Assembly (NCBI GenBank): GCA_031282905.1
Contig: JAITCV010000032.1
Span: 1 to 20,647 of the forward strand
DNA length: 20,647 bases
Direction of reading: 5' to 3'
Source of the DNA: Azoarcus sp.
Lineage (GTDB): Bacteria > Pseudomonadota > Gammaproteobacteria > Burkholderiales > Rhodocyclaceae
The first letter of the stretch is position 1. Every line of letters starts with the position of its first letter. Under the pieces are notes generated by a model that saw nothing but the letters and a program-made list of their open reading frames with translations, was not told the DNA's origin and ran no database searches. The translations under genes and the position numbers were made by a program. Positions 9,769-16,666 of this stretch are shown piece after piece.

Positions 9769-10095
9769 TCATTTCACCCCGTCGCCTTTTTTCATCGCCT
9801 TGCCTTCATCGGCGCGCTGTTTGCGCACGGCCTTGGGGTCGGCAATCAGGGGACGGTAGATTTCCACCCGGTCGAGCGCGCGCAGCGTGGCGTCCAACTT
9901 GACCGGCTTGGCGTAGATGCCCAGTTTGTTCTTGCCGCCGGGGTCGATTCCGGGGTATTTCCGCAATAGCCCCGAAGCGTTGATCGCATCGTTTACCGTT
10001 GCCCCTTCCGGCAGCGCGAGCTTCACCACTTCCTGATGACTGGCAAGCGCGTAGACCACTTCGATTTCAATGCTTTCGGCGCTGGTTTCACTCAT
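9769..10095 (-). CDS. ratB: RnfH/RatB-family ubiquitin-like-fold protein (UPF0125)
   Basis: A 108-residue small protein of the RnfH family (UPF0125), a beta-grasp fold found in many proteobacteria next to ratA. Its molecular role is unclear: it was named after Rnf electron transport in one lineage and as a RatA partner in E. coli. The start MSETSAESIEIEVVYAL at 10095 fits the family. Visible core features are the first strand IEIEVVYA, EGATVNDAI, the KLGIYAKPVKLDATL stretch and DRVEIYRPL, followed by a Lys-rich tail. ATG 10095 overlaps the ratA stop by 4 bases (ATGA), so translation is probably coupled. The longer frame into ratA is a shadow. Confidence 0.9.
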   Translation of the reverse strand: MSETSAESIEIEVVYALASHQEVVKLALPEGATVNDAINASGLLRKYPGIDPGGKNKLGIYAKPVKLDATLRALDRVEIYRPLIADPKAVRKQRADEGKAMKKGDGVK

Positions 10096-10550
10096 GGGGG
10101 CACACTTCCCGGGCGCGCGCTGCCATAGACCTGTTCGGCGCGTTTGACAAAGGCATCGACAAAGGAATTGGCAATGTGATTGAACACCGGCCCCAGCACC
10201 TTTTCCAGGATGCGGCTGGAAAACTGGTAATGCAGATCGAATTCGATCTTGCACGCGGACTCGCCCAGCGCGGTGAAATGCCAGCCGCCATCGAGCCGGG
10301 TAAACGGGCCGTCACGGAAATGAATCAACATCTCGGTCGGCACACGCTTGCTGTTTTCGGTGCTGAAATGGGATTTGATGCCGTGGTAATTGATGTGCAA
10401 GGTTGCGGCGGTGATTTCGTCATTGCGGGTAATCAGATCGACCCCGCCGCACCAGGGCAGGAAACGCGGGTAATCCTCGCAGCGGTCGACCAGTTCGAAC
10501 ATCTGCGCAGGACTGTATTCGATCAAAACCTTCTTCTGTACATCGACCAT
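10092..10550 (-). CDS. ratA: RatA / coenzyme Q-binding START-domain protein
   Basis: A 152-residue single-domain START/polyketide-cyclase-like protein. The family includes E. coli RatA, reported to interfere with 70S ribosome assembly, and is homologous to Coq10 ubiquinone-binding proteins; which role applies here is not shown. The start MVDVQKKVLIEYSPAQMFELV at 10550 matches the usual N-terminus. Family signatures are VDRCEDYPRFLPWC near 22-35, the beta-sheet stretch around FRDGPFTRLDGGW, and the long C-terminal helix with VFNHIANSFVDAFVKRA. It is divergent from smpB with 75 bases between them, the arrangement seen in many proteobacteria, and is followed by ratB with a 4-base overlap. Confidence 0.93.
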   Translation of the reverse strand: MVDVQKKVLIEYSPAQMFELVDRCEDYPRFLPWCGGVDLITRNDEITAATLHINYHGIKSHFSTENSKRVPTEMLIHFRDGPFTRLDGGWHFTALGESACKIEFDLHYQFSSRILEKVLGPVFNHIANSFVDAFVKRAEQVYGSARPGSVPP

Positions 10551-10594
10551 GAGCCGTCCCGGACAAGTGCCGGATGAAACTGATAACATTCGCG

Positions 10595-10600
10595 ATTCTA
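10595..10600 (-). promoter_or_regulatory. Candidate -10 box for ratA-ratB
   Basis: TAGAAT on the minus strand matches the -10 consensus at 5 of 6 positions and would start transcription near 10588, about 40 bases before the ratA ATG. The -35 region would fall around 10618-10624, overlapping the smpB start codon, and is a poor match. On the opposite strand TGATAACATT (10581-10590) may serve smpB but is weaker. Confidence 0.35.
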
Positions 10601-10625
10601 CCGCAAGTCAGCCCGCCGATCAGTC

Positions 10626-11072
10626 ATGAGCATCATCGACAACCGCAAAGCCTTCCACGACTTTTTCATCGAAGAAAAACACGAAGCCGGGCTTGTGCTC
10701 GAAGGCTGGGAAGTCAAGGCGATCCGCGTTGGACGCGCCCACATCAAGGAAGCCTACGTCATCATTCGCGGCGAGGAGCTTTTCATCCTCGGCATGCACA
10801 TCACCCCCCGCGCCGAAACCTCGACCCACACCCAGGTCGACCCCGTACGCACCCGCAAACTGCTCTTGCACGGCAAGGAAATCGCCCGCCTGATCGGCAA
10901 GGTCGAACGCGCCGGTTTCACCCTGATACCGCTCGATCTGCATTTTTCCAAGGGCCGGATCAAGGTCGAGATCGGACTGGCCAAGGGCAAGAAACTCTAT
11001 GACAAACGCGAAGACGAGAAAAAACGCGATTGGGATCGGGAGAAAGCGCGCCTGATGCGGGAAAAAGTGTAG
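10626..11072 (+). CDS. smpB: SsrA-binding protein SmpB
   Basis: Binds tmRNA and carries it to stalled ribosomes for trans-translation, mimicking the tRNA body and anticodon arm in the A site. The 148-residue protein starts MSIIDNRKAFHDFFIEEKHEAG and contains LEGWEVKAIRVGRAHIKEAYV at about 25-45, the OB-barrel core, a KGRIKVEIGLAKGKKLYDKRE segment and the basic C-terminal tail DWDREKARLMREKV that becomes helical in the ribosome. All conserved parts are present. No clear Shine-Dalgarno sequence precedes ATG 10626. corA follows after 24 bases on the same strand. The tmRNA gene itself is not in the window. Confidence 0.98.
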   Translation: MSIIDNRKAFHDFFIEEKHEAGLVLEGWEVKAIRVGRAHIKEAYVIIRGEELFILGMHITPRAETSTHTQVDPVRTRKLLLHGKEIARLIGKVERAGFTLIPLDLHFSKGRIKVEIGLAKGKKLYDKREDEKKRDWDREKARLMREKV

Positions 11073-11096
11073 TCACAAATAAAAAGGGCCTGGATC

Positions 11097-12101
11097 ATGC
11101 TTTTGCACTGCACTGCCTATCAACACGGCCAGCGCCTCGCCGAACTGGACATCGCCCACATTGGCGACTACCTGAACCTGCCCGAGTGCTTCATCTGGGT
11201 GGCGCTGCGGGATGCTTGCGCCGATGAACTCGCCCAGATGCAGGCCGCGTTCAAGCTGCACGAACTCGCGGTCGAGGACGCCAACCACGGCCACCAGCGC
11301 CCCAAGATCGAGGAATACGACAACGAAATTTTCGCTGTCATGCACCTGATCGAGGAAACCCAGAAAAACGATCCGGAAGGCAAAAACCACGCAAGCCTGC
11401 GTACGGGTGAGATGCATGTTTTCGCTGGCGGGAAATACATCATCTCGATCCAGAACAACTATCGTGACGATTTGTCCAGCGCACGCGCGCGCTGCGAACG
11501 CAACCCCAAGAGTCTCGCCCATGGCCCGGGTTATGTGTTCTATACCTTGATCGACACCGTGGTCGATTGCTACTTCCCGCTGATCGAGCAACTCGAAGGC
11601 GAGCTTGAAAAAATAGAGGAACGCATCTTCACCCATGGCGATGGCCTGAGCGGGCGCGCCAACACCCGGCGTCTCTACCGGCTGAAACGCAAGGTCACCG
11701 TGCTCAAGCACGCGGTGACGCCACTCATGGAAGCAATCGGCAAACTGCACAGCGGCAGCCGTGTGCCGCCGGTATGCGGCGGCAAGCGCCACCATTTCCG
11801 CGACGTCTACGACCACCTCCAGCGCCTGAATGCCTCGCTCGACGGCATTCGCGACACCTTGGCCACCGCCATCCAGGTCAACCTCGCCCTGGTCACCATT
11901 GACCAGACTGAAGTCAGCAAACGTCTGGCCGCCTGGGCGGGTATTTTCGCTGTCATCACCGCTTTTGCCGGTATCTGGGGAATGAATTTCACCCATATGC
12001 CGGAACTGGCCTGGGAGTTCGGTTACCCCGCCGCGCTCATGCTCATTGCAATCACCGCCATGTTGCTCTACCGGCGTTTCCGCAAGGCGCACTGGCTGTA
12101 G
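11097..12101 (+). CDS. corA: CorA-type magnesium/cobalt transporter
   Basis: Homopentameric inner-membrane channel for Mg2+ (and Co2+/Ni2+) uptake. The 334-residue protein has the normal length: a large cytoplasmic funnel, the long stalk helix around residues 225-290, and two C-terminal membrane helices. The selectivity signature GMNF is at 295-298, followed by THMPEL and the second helix YPAALMLIAITAMLLY. The basic C-terminal tail RRFRKAHWL is typical of CorA. ATG 11097 follows AAAAAGGG at about 9-base spacing. It is 24 bases downstream of smpB and could be cotranscribed. Immediately after its stop lies the antisense remnant at 12109-12150. Confidence 0.96.
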   Translation: MLLHCTAYQHGQRLAELDIAHIGDYLNLPECFIWVALRDACADELAQMQAAFKLHELAVEDANHGHQRPKIEEYDNEIFAVMHLIEETQKNDPEGKNHASLRTGEMHVFAGGKYIISIQNNYRDDLSSARARCERNPKSLAHGPGYVFYTLIDTVVDCYFPLIEQLEGELEKIEERIFTHGDGLSGRANTRRLYRLKRKVTVLKHAVTPLMEAIGKLHSGSRVPPVCGGKRHHFRDVYDHLQRLNASLDGIRDTLATAIQVNLALVTIDQTEVSKRLAAWAGIFAVITAFAGIWGMNFTHMPELAWEFGYPAALMLIAITAMLLYRRFRKAHWL

Positions 12102-12108
12102 CCACCTC

Positions 12109-12150
12109 AATATTGGTCTGGATGCCGATGGGGAGTTTTTTACGGGTCAT
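12109..12150 (-). pseudogene. 5' remnant of an AAA-ATPase-like/DUF1703 gene
   Basis: From ATG 12150 the minus strand reads MTRKKLPIGIQT, then diverges and runs antisense into the corA tail, ending within 60 codons. RKKLPIGIQTF is, from family knowledge, the typical opening of AAA-ATPase_like/PDDEXK_9 (DUF1703) proteins, which continue with a Tyr-Val-Asp-Lys-Thr motif that is absent here. A -10 box sits upstream at 12178-12183, at promoter distance. I read this as the start of a gene whose body was deleted up to the corA stop. The match is short, so chance is possible. Confidence 0.5.
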
Positions 12151-12177
12151 GGCGCTTTTTCACAGGCGGGATACTGG

Positions 12178-12183
12178 ATTATA
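12178..12183 (-). promoter_or_regulatory. -10 box upstream of the DUF1703 remnant
   Basis: A perfect TATAAT on the minus strand, 28 bases before ATG 12150. No good -35 hexamer lies 16-18 bases upstream. If active it would send antisense RNA into the 3' end of corA. Confidence 0.4.
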
Positions 12184-12433
12184 GCGCGAGGGCATGTCCC
12201 ATCGCTGCATGACTTTCGTGCGTTTTCGTGCATATCGGCCATTCCATGGCGTACGCTGAACATGACATAAGCAAAAATGATTTCACAATCCGTGTTTCCA
12301 TGATCATGCTGTATCGTTCATGATGATTACCTTTTTCTCCGCCAGCCGACACAAAAACATCCGCGATGCTTCGGGTAACTGGACCGCTGCATGGGTGCAC
12401 TTGTTCCCCCCGCAACTTTGATAACATCCGGCG

Positions 12434-14491
12434 ATGCACTCGTCCGCCATTCCGCCCGCTGCCGACATCGTTGCCTTCGACGGTAGCCCTTTTCGCCTGC
12501 ACCGCAGTTTTCCGCCCGCAGGTGACCAGCCCGCGGCCATCGACCAGCTTTGCGAGGGCATCGAGGATGGGCTGCTGTACCAGACCCTGCTGGGGGTGAC
12601 CGGCTCGGGCAAGACTTACACCATCGCCAACGTCATCGCCCGCATGGGGCGTCCCGCCTTGGTGCTCGCGCCCAACAAGACGCTGGCCGCGCAGCTTTAC
12701 GCCGAATTCCGCGAGTTCCTGCCCGAGAACGCGATCGAGTATTTCGTCAGCTATTACGATTATTACCAGCCCGAGGCTTATGTGCCCTCGCGCGATTTGT
12801 TCATCGAGAAGGATTCCGCGATCAATGAGCACATCGAGCAGATGCGGCTGTCCGCGACCAAGAGCCTGATGGAGCGGCGCGACGTGGTGATCGTGGCTTC
12901 GGTGTCGTGCATCTATGGCATTGGTGATCCGGTGGATTACCACGCGATGATCCTGCACCTGCGTGAGGGCGAAAAACTGGCGCAGCGCGATCTCATTGGC
13001 CGACTGGTGGCGATGCAGTACACCCGCTCCGACATCGATTTCCACCGCGGCGTTTTCCGCGTACGCGGCGACGTGATCGACGTCTTTCCCGCCGAGAATG
13101 CCGAACTCGCGGTGCGCATCGAGTTGTTCGACGACGAGATCGAACAACTCACCTTGTTCGATCCGCTCACCGGCCAGCTCAAGCACAAGCTCGGGCGCTT
13201 CACCATTTATCCTTCCAGCCACTACGTCACTCCGAGATCCACGGTAGTGAAGGCCATCGAGGCGATCAAGGAAGAACTGAACGAGCGCATTGCTTTCTTC
13301 CAGCGCGAAAGCAAGCTGGTCGAGGCTCAGCGCATCGCCGAGCGCACCCGCTTCGATCTCGAAATGCTCAACGAGATGGGTTTCTGCAAGGGCATCGAAA
13401 ATTACTCGCGCCATCTCTCCGGGCGCGCTCAAGGGGAACCGCCGCCGACGCTCATCGACTACCTGCCGCCCGACGCGCTGCTTTTCATCGACGAGTCCCA
13501 CGTCACCATCGGTCAGGTTGGCGGTATGTACAAGGGCGACCGTTCGCGCAAGGAAAACCTGGTGAATTATGGTTTTCGCCTGCCTTCGGCGCTCGACAAC
13601 CGGCCCTTGAAATTCGATGAATTCGAGCGCCTGATGCCGCAGACCGTATTCATCTCCGCCACCCCGGCGGCTTATGAAGCCGCGCATCAGGGGCAGGTGG
13701 TCGAGCAGGTGGTGCGCCCAACCGGGCTGGTCGACCCCGAGGTCATCGTGCGCCCGGCCACGACCCAGGTCGACGATCTTTTCGGCGAGATCAGAAAGCA
13801 TGTCGAGGTCAACGAGCGGGTGCTGGTGACGGTGCTCACCAAGCGCATGGCCGAGGATTTGACCGATTACCTTGCCGAACACGGCATCAAGGTGCGCTAC
13901 CTGCATTCGGACATCGATACCGTGGAGCGGGTGGAAATCATCCGCGATCTGCGCTTGGGCGAATTCGACGTGCTGGTGGGGATCAATCTGTTGCGCGAAG
14001 GGCTGGATATTCCCGAAGTGTCGCTGGTGGCAATTCTCGACGCCGACAAGGAAGGTTTCCTGCGTTCCGAACGCTCGCTGATCCAGACTATAGGCCGCGC
14101 CGCGCGCCACATCCACGGCACAGCCATTCTTTATGCTGATGTTGTTACCGATTCGATGAAGGCGGCAATTGGCGAGACCGGACGCCGCCGCGCCAGGCAG
14201 ATCGCTTTCAACGAGGCGCACGGCATCGTGCCGCGCAGCGTAACCAAGCGCATCAAGGACATCATCGACGGGGTGTATTCGGAGCCCAGTGATGTGAGCC
14301 GCGCCACGGTAGCCAAGGTGGATTACGCCGCGCTCGATGAAAAAACGCTCGCCCGCGCGATCAAGAAACTGGAAAAGGAAATGCAGGAGCACGCTCGCAA
14401 CCTCGAATTCGAGCAGGCCGCCGCGGCGCGGGATGAGCTGTTCCGGTTACGGGAGCGGGCGTTCGGTGCGGATCGGCACGGGGGGGAGTAA
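12434..14491 (+). CDS. uvrB: UvrABC excinuclease subunit B
   Basis: Damage-verifying helicase-like subunit of nucleotide excision repair; it is loaded by UvrA, opens DNA at lesions and recruits UvrC. The 685-residue protein has the full architecture: Walker A GVTGSGKT at 54-61, the beta-hairpin YYDYYQPEAYVP at 107-118 that inserts behind the lesion, Walker B-like DESH at 353-356, helicase motifs SATPA and TKRMAEDLTDYL, GLDIPEVSLVAILDADKEGF, and QTIGRAARH. The C-terminal UVR motif (LEKEMQEHARNLEFEQAAAARDE) is present. ATG 12434 has no Shine-Dalgarno sequence, and the nearest -10-like TAACAT ends 6 bases before it. It ends 8 bases from the convergent sirtuin gene. Confidence 0.98.
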   Translation: MHSSAIPPAADIVAFDGSPFRLHRSFPPAGDQPAAIDQLCEGIEDGLLYQTLLGVTGSGKTYTIANVIARMGRPALVLAPNKTLAAQLYAEFREFLPENAIEYFVSYYDYYQPEAYVPSRDLFIEKDSAINEHIEQMRLSATKSLMERRDVVIVASVSCIYGIGDPVDYHAMILHLREGEKLAQRDLIGRLVAMQYTRSDIDFHRGVFRVRGDVIDVFPAENAELAVRIELFDDEIEQLTLFDPLTGQLKHKLGRFTIYPSSHYVTPRSTVVKAIEAIKEELNERIAFFQRESKLVEAQRIAERTRFDLEMLNEMGFCKGIENYSRHLSGRAQGEPPPTLIDYLPPDALLFIDESHVTIGQVGGMYKGDRSRKENLVNYGFRLPSALDNRPLKFDEFERLMPQTVFISATPAAYEAAHQGQVVEQVVRPTGLVDPEVIVRPATTQVDDLFGEIRKHVEVNERVLVTVLTKRMAEDLTDYLAEHGIKVRYLHSDIDTVERVEIIRDLRLGEFDVLVGINLLREGLDIPEVSLVAILDADKEGFLRSERSLIQTIGRAARHIHGTAILYADVVTDSMKAAIGETGRRRARQIAFNEAHGIVPRSVTKRIKDIIDGVYSEPSDVSRATVAKVDYAALDEKTLARAIKKLEKEMQEHARNLEFEQAAAARDELFRLRERAFGADRHGGE

Positions 14492-14499
14492 TTCCTGCC

Positions 14500-15303
14500 T
14501 CAATCGCCAAACAATTGAAACGTCCTGTCTGGATGCAAGCGCGCCCATAGCGCGCGCATGGCCGCGCCCGCGCCAAGTTTCAGGCGGTGAGTGACGATTG
14601 AGCTCACTTCGCTTTCGCCGGGGTTGATTTCCACCGTGGGAATACCGCGTTGGCTTGCCCGCCATACCGGCCCGGCGATATAGGGAAATACGCTGGTCGT
14701 GCCGATCGTCACCACGAGGTCGGGATCGGCTTCCAGCACCTTGGAGAGTTGCGCGATCGCCTCTTCCGGCAGCATCTCGCCGAAGAGCACGACTTCCGGC
14801 CGCAGCAGCCGGCCACAGGCAGGACAGGACGGCGGCAAATTCATTCCGTCATAGTCGGTGACCTTTTTCGTGTAATCGCAGGCGGTGCATGACAGGCGAT
14901 GGATGGTGCCATGGATTTCGATCAGCTTGTTCGAGCCCGCGGCGCGGTGCAGGCCATCGATATTCTGGGTCAGCACCCAGAGGCCGGGTTTGTCGCGTTC
15001 GAGCGCGGCGATGACGCGGTGGGCATCGTTGGGCCCCGCGCCCCGGCAATTGGCCTCGATCTCGCCGATATAACGCCAAGTGACTTCGGGTCGGGCCGCC
15101 AGCATCCGCCCCGAAAGCGCTTCTTCGATACTTATTCCTTCGGCGGTGAGGTTGCCGTCGTAGAGCCCGCCGACCCCGCGATAGGTCGGCAGGCCGGAAT
15201 CGGCGGAAATTCCCGCGCCGGTGATGAAGAGTGGCTTTTCAGCCTTGCCGATGAGCGCGGCGACGGCATCAAGGGTGGCATCCATGCCGGTAACATTTCC
15301 CAT
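14500..15303 (-). CDS. Sir2-family NAD-dependent protein deacylase
   Basis: Sirtuin that removes acyl groups from lysines with NAD+, giving nicotinamide and O-acyl-ADP-ribose; cytoplasmic. I chose ATG 15303 because GGGAG lies 8 bases upstream; GTG 15318 and ATG 15285 are alternatives. In the 267-residue form, GAGISADSGLPTYRG starts at about 29, TQNIDGLH at 112-119, the catalytic His is near 131 in EIHG, and the zinc ligands are Cys139, Cys142, Cys160 and Cys163. VTIGTTSVFPYIAG and VEINPGES complete the NAD pocket. All catalytic features are intact. It is the last gene of an apparent operon after pyrE and a secreted-protein gene, 21 bases behind the latter. Its substrates cannot be inferred. 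Confidence 0.95.
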   Translation of the reverse strand: MGNVTGMDATLDAVAALIGKAEKPLFITGAGISADSGLPTYRGVGGLYDGNLTAEGISIEEALSGRMLAARPEVTWRYIGEIEANCRGAGPNDAHRVIAALERDKPGLWVLTQNIDGLHRAAGSNKLIEIHGTIHRLSCTACDYTKKVTDYDGMNLPPSCPACGRLLRPEVVLFGEMLPEEAIAQLSKVLEADPDLVVTIGTTSVFPYIAGPVWRASQRGIPTVEINPGESEVSSIVTHRLKLGAGAAMRALWARLHPDRTFQLFGD

Positions 15304-15324
15304 TCCTGCTGCTCCCACGATCTT

Positions 15325-15984
15325 TCAGCGCCTGCTGGGCGCTTCCGCTTTGGGCGTGGTCAACTCGATATAGCGGCGGCGTTCTTCGGCGAAACGCGCG
15401 ACAATTTCGCCGCGCTCGCGTACCTTGGCGTCGATCATCGTGCGTACCATGGAAATGTCACCATTGAGATCACGCATGGCCTTGTCCTGTTCCGGGGTGA
15501 GCGGCTTGCCGCTCAGGACGCCGAATTCCCCTTCCATGCTCTTCCTCTGCCCGACCAGGTTCTGTTCCTGAGAACGCAACTCGACAAGACGCTGGTCGAT
15601 ATCCGCCACTTCGCGGTCACGACGCTCATTGATGGCATTGAGATTGGGATAGGCCCCAAGCAGCGCGCGGTCCATCTGCTGCTGTTTCCGTATCGCTTCC
15701 TCGGCGATGCGCAGACGGACCTTTTCCGCTTCACGCGCCGCGATCTCTTCCGGCGTCAGCGGCGCGGCGACTTGACGCACGACGGTGCCTCCCGGTGTGA
15801 TTTCCCGATAGGCGCGACCATAACAGACCGGTTGCAGGATATCGCTACAGACTGGCTGACTACCGACATCACAGCAATAGGTGTTCCCGGCTTGCGCCGT
15901 CACATGACCCAACATGCCAAACATGGCAATGAGCATGGAACCCACACCGAATCCAGCAAACCTAACGAGCCGAACGAGTGCCAT
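15325..15984 (-). CDS. Secreted cysteine-rich coiled-coil protein of unknown function
   Basis: I do not recognise a family. With ATG 15984 (GGGAAG a few bases upstream) the protein has 219 residues. Residues 1-30 form a signal peptide ending in VTA, so the product is likely periplasmic or outer-membrane associated. The mature N-terminus has four Cys at about 37, 38, 46 and 54 (CCDVGSQPVC, LQPVCYG), which suggests two disulfides or a bound ligand. The rest is highly charged and Gln/Glu/Arg-rich, probably coiled coil (residues about 75-210), with LLGAYPNLNAINERRDREV in the middle. The start lies 23 bases inside the 3' end of pyrE and the stop is 21 bases before the sirtuin start, so it is probably cotranscribed with both. 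Confidence 0.82.
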   Translation of the reverse strand: MALVRLVRFAGFGVGSMLIAMFGMLGHVTAQAGNTYCCDVGSQPVCSDILQPVCYGRAYREITPGGTVVRQVAAPLTPEEIAAREAEKVRLRIAEEAIRKQQQMDRALLGAYPNLNAINERRDREVADIDQRLVELRSQEQNLVGQRKSMEGEFGVLSGKPLTPEQDKAMRDLNGDISMVRTMIDAKVRERGEIVARFAEERRRYIELTTPKAEAPSRR

Positions 15985-16630
15985 AAACTTCCCGATAAGC
16001 CTTGACCGCATCCAGATGTGCCACGAAAGCAGCATTGTCGGCCAGATAAGAGACCAGATTTTCGAGGGTAGCCACTGCGACCACCGGGATATTATATGTC
16101 ACGGCAACTTCCTCGGCAGCCGAAATCGCTCCTTGGCCACGTTCCATGCGATCGAGCGCGATGACCACGCCGGCTGGCGTCGCCCCACGGGCGCGGATGA
16201 TCGCCACCGATTCGCGCACCGACGTCCCCGCTGAAATCACATCGTCGATGATCAGTACCCGGCCCGCGAGCGGCGCGCCGATCAGGGCGCCGCCCTCGCC
16301 ATGATCCTTGGCTTCCTTGCGGTTGAAGGCAAAGGGCACATTCTTCCCGGTCTCGGCCAGACGCATGGCGGCACCCGCCGCCAATGGAATGCCTTTGTAG
16401 GCCGGGCCGAACAGCATGTCGAAGCCCAAACCCGTCCGCCCGCCGGTCTCGCGCGCGGCAACAATGGCCCGCGCGTAGAAACCGCACAGGGCATTGAATG
16501 ACGTTCCATCATCGAACAGCCCGGAATTGAAGAAATACGGCGAATTCCGTCCCGCCTTGGTCACGAACGAGCCGAAGCGGAGAGCGCCCTTGTCACAGGC
16601 GAGCGCGATGAAATCCCGGCTAAAATCCAA
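15962..16630 (-). CDS. pyrE: Orotate phosphoribosyltransferase
   Basis: Joins orotate to PRPP to make OMP, the fifth step of pyrimidine synthesis; cytoplasmic dimer. Core motifs are FGSFVTKAGRNSPYFFNSG, the flexible catalytic loop FNRKEAKDHGEGG, and the PRPP motif VLIIDDVISAGTS with Asp129-Asp130. I chose TTG 16630 because GGGGGAGAG lies just before it and the resulting MDFSRDFIALACDKG matches the usual family N-terminus, giving 222 residues. The upstream ATG 16666 would add 12 residues (MRFRTVREWGES) but would abut the divergent xth ATG and lacks a ribosome binding site. Its 3' end overlaps the following secreted-protein gene by 23 bases. Confidence 0.95.
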   Translation of the reverse strand: MDFSRDFIALACDKGALRFGSFVTKAGRNSPYFFNSGLFDDGTSFNALCGFYARAIVAARETGGRTGLGFDMLFGPAYKGIPLAAGAAMRLAETGKNVPFAFNRKEAKDHGEGGALIGAPLAGRVLIIDDVISAGTSVRESVAIIRARGATPAGVVIALDRMERGQGAISAAEEVAVTYNIPVVAVATLENLVSYLADNAAFVAHLDAVKAYREVYGTRSAR

Positions 16631-16666
16631 ACTCTCCCCCCACTCTCGAACCGTCCGAAACCGCAT

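Larger units (their letters stand above)
12102..12433. other. 332-base gap between corA and uvrB
   Basis: No complete, confident gene is seen here. On the minus strand, from right to left, it holds a ribosome-binding-like GGAGAAAAAGG (12330-12340) before a five-codon ORF (12304-12321), an overlapping 42-codon ORF (12179-12307), a perfect TATAAT (12178-12183) and a truncated gene start (12109-12150). On the plus strand the last 30 bases carry a weak uvrB promoter candidate (TTGTTC at 12401, TAACAT at 12422). ATCATG (12302-12307) and CATGAT (12318-12323) form a small inverted repeat. No LexA box was found. Confidence 0.5.

Noticed and set aside
10092..11072. ratA-ratB as a classical toxin-antitoxin pair
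   Set aside because: Despite the names, these are widely conserved core genes next to smpB. The RatA homologue may be a ubiquinone-binding protein, and nothing in the sequence supports an addiction module.
11073..12110. 345-codon open frame on the minus strand opposite corA
   Set aside because: Antisense shadow of corA. Its frame differs from the DUF1703 remnant at 12150, so it does not extend that remnant.
12308..12323. Possible LexA box (CTGTAT half-site) upstream of uvrB
   Set aside because: Only the left half fits; no CAG lies at the required distance, and the site is more than 100 bases from the uvrB start.
12179..14392. 737-codon open frame on the minus strand opposite uvrB
   Set aside because: It is antisense to an intact, strongly conserved UvrB, has a composition dictated by the GC-rich codons of uvrB and matches no family. 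Long antisense frames are expected in GC-rich DNA.
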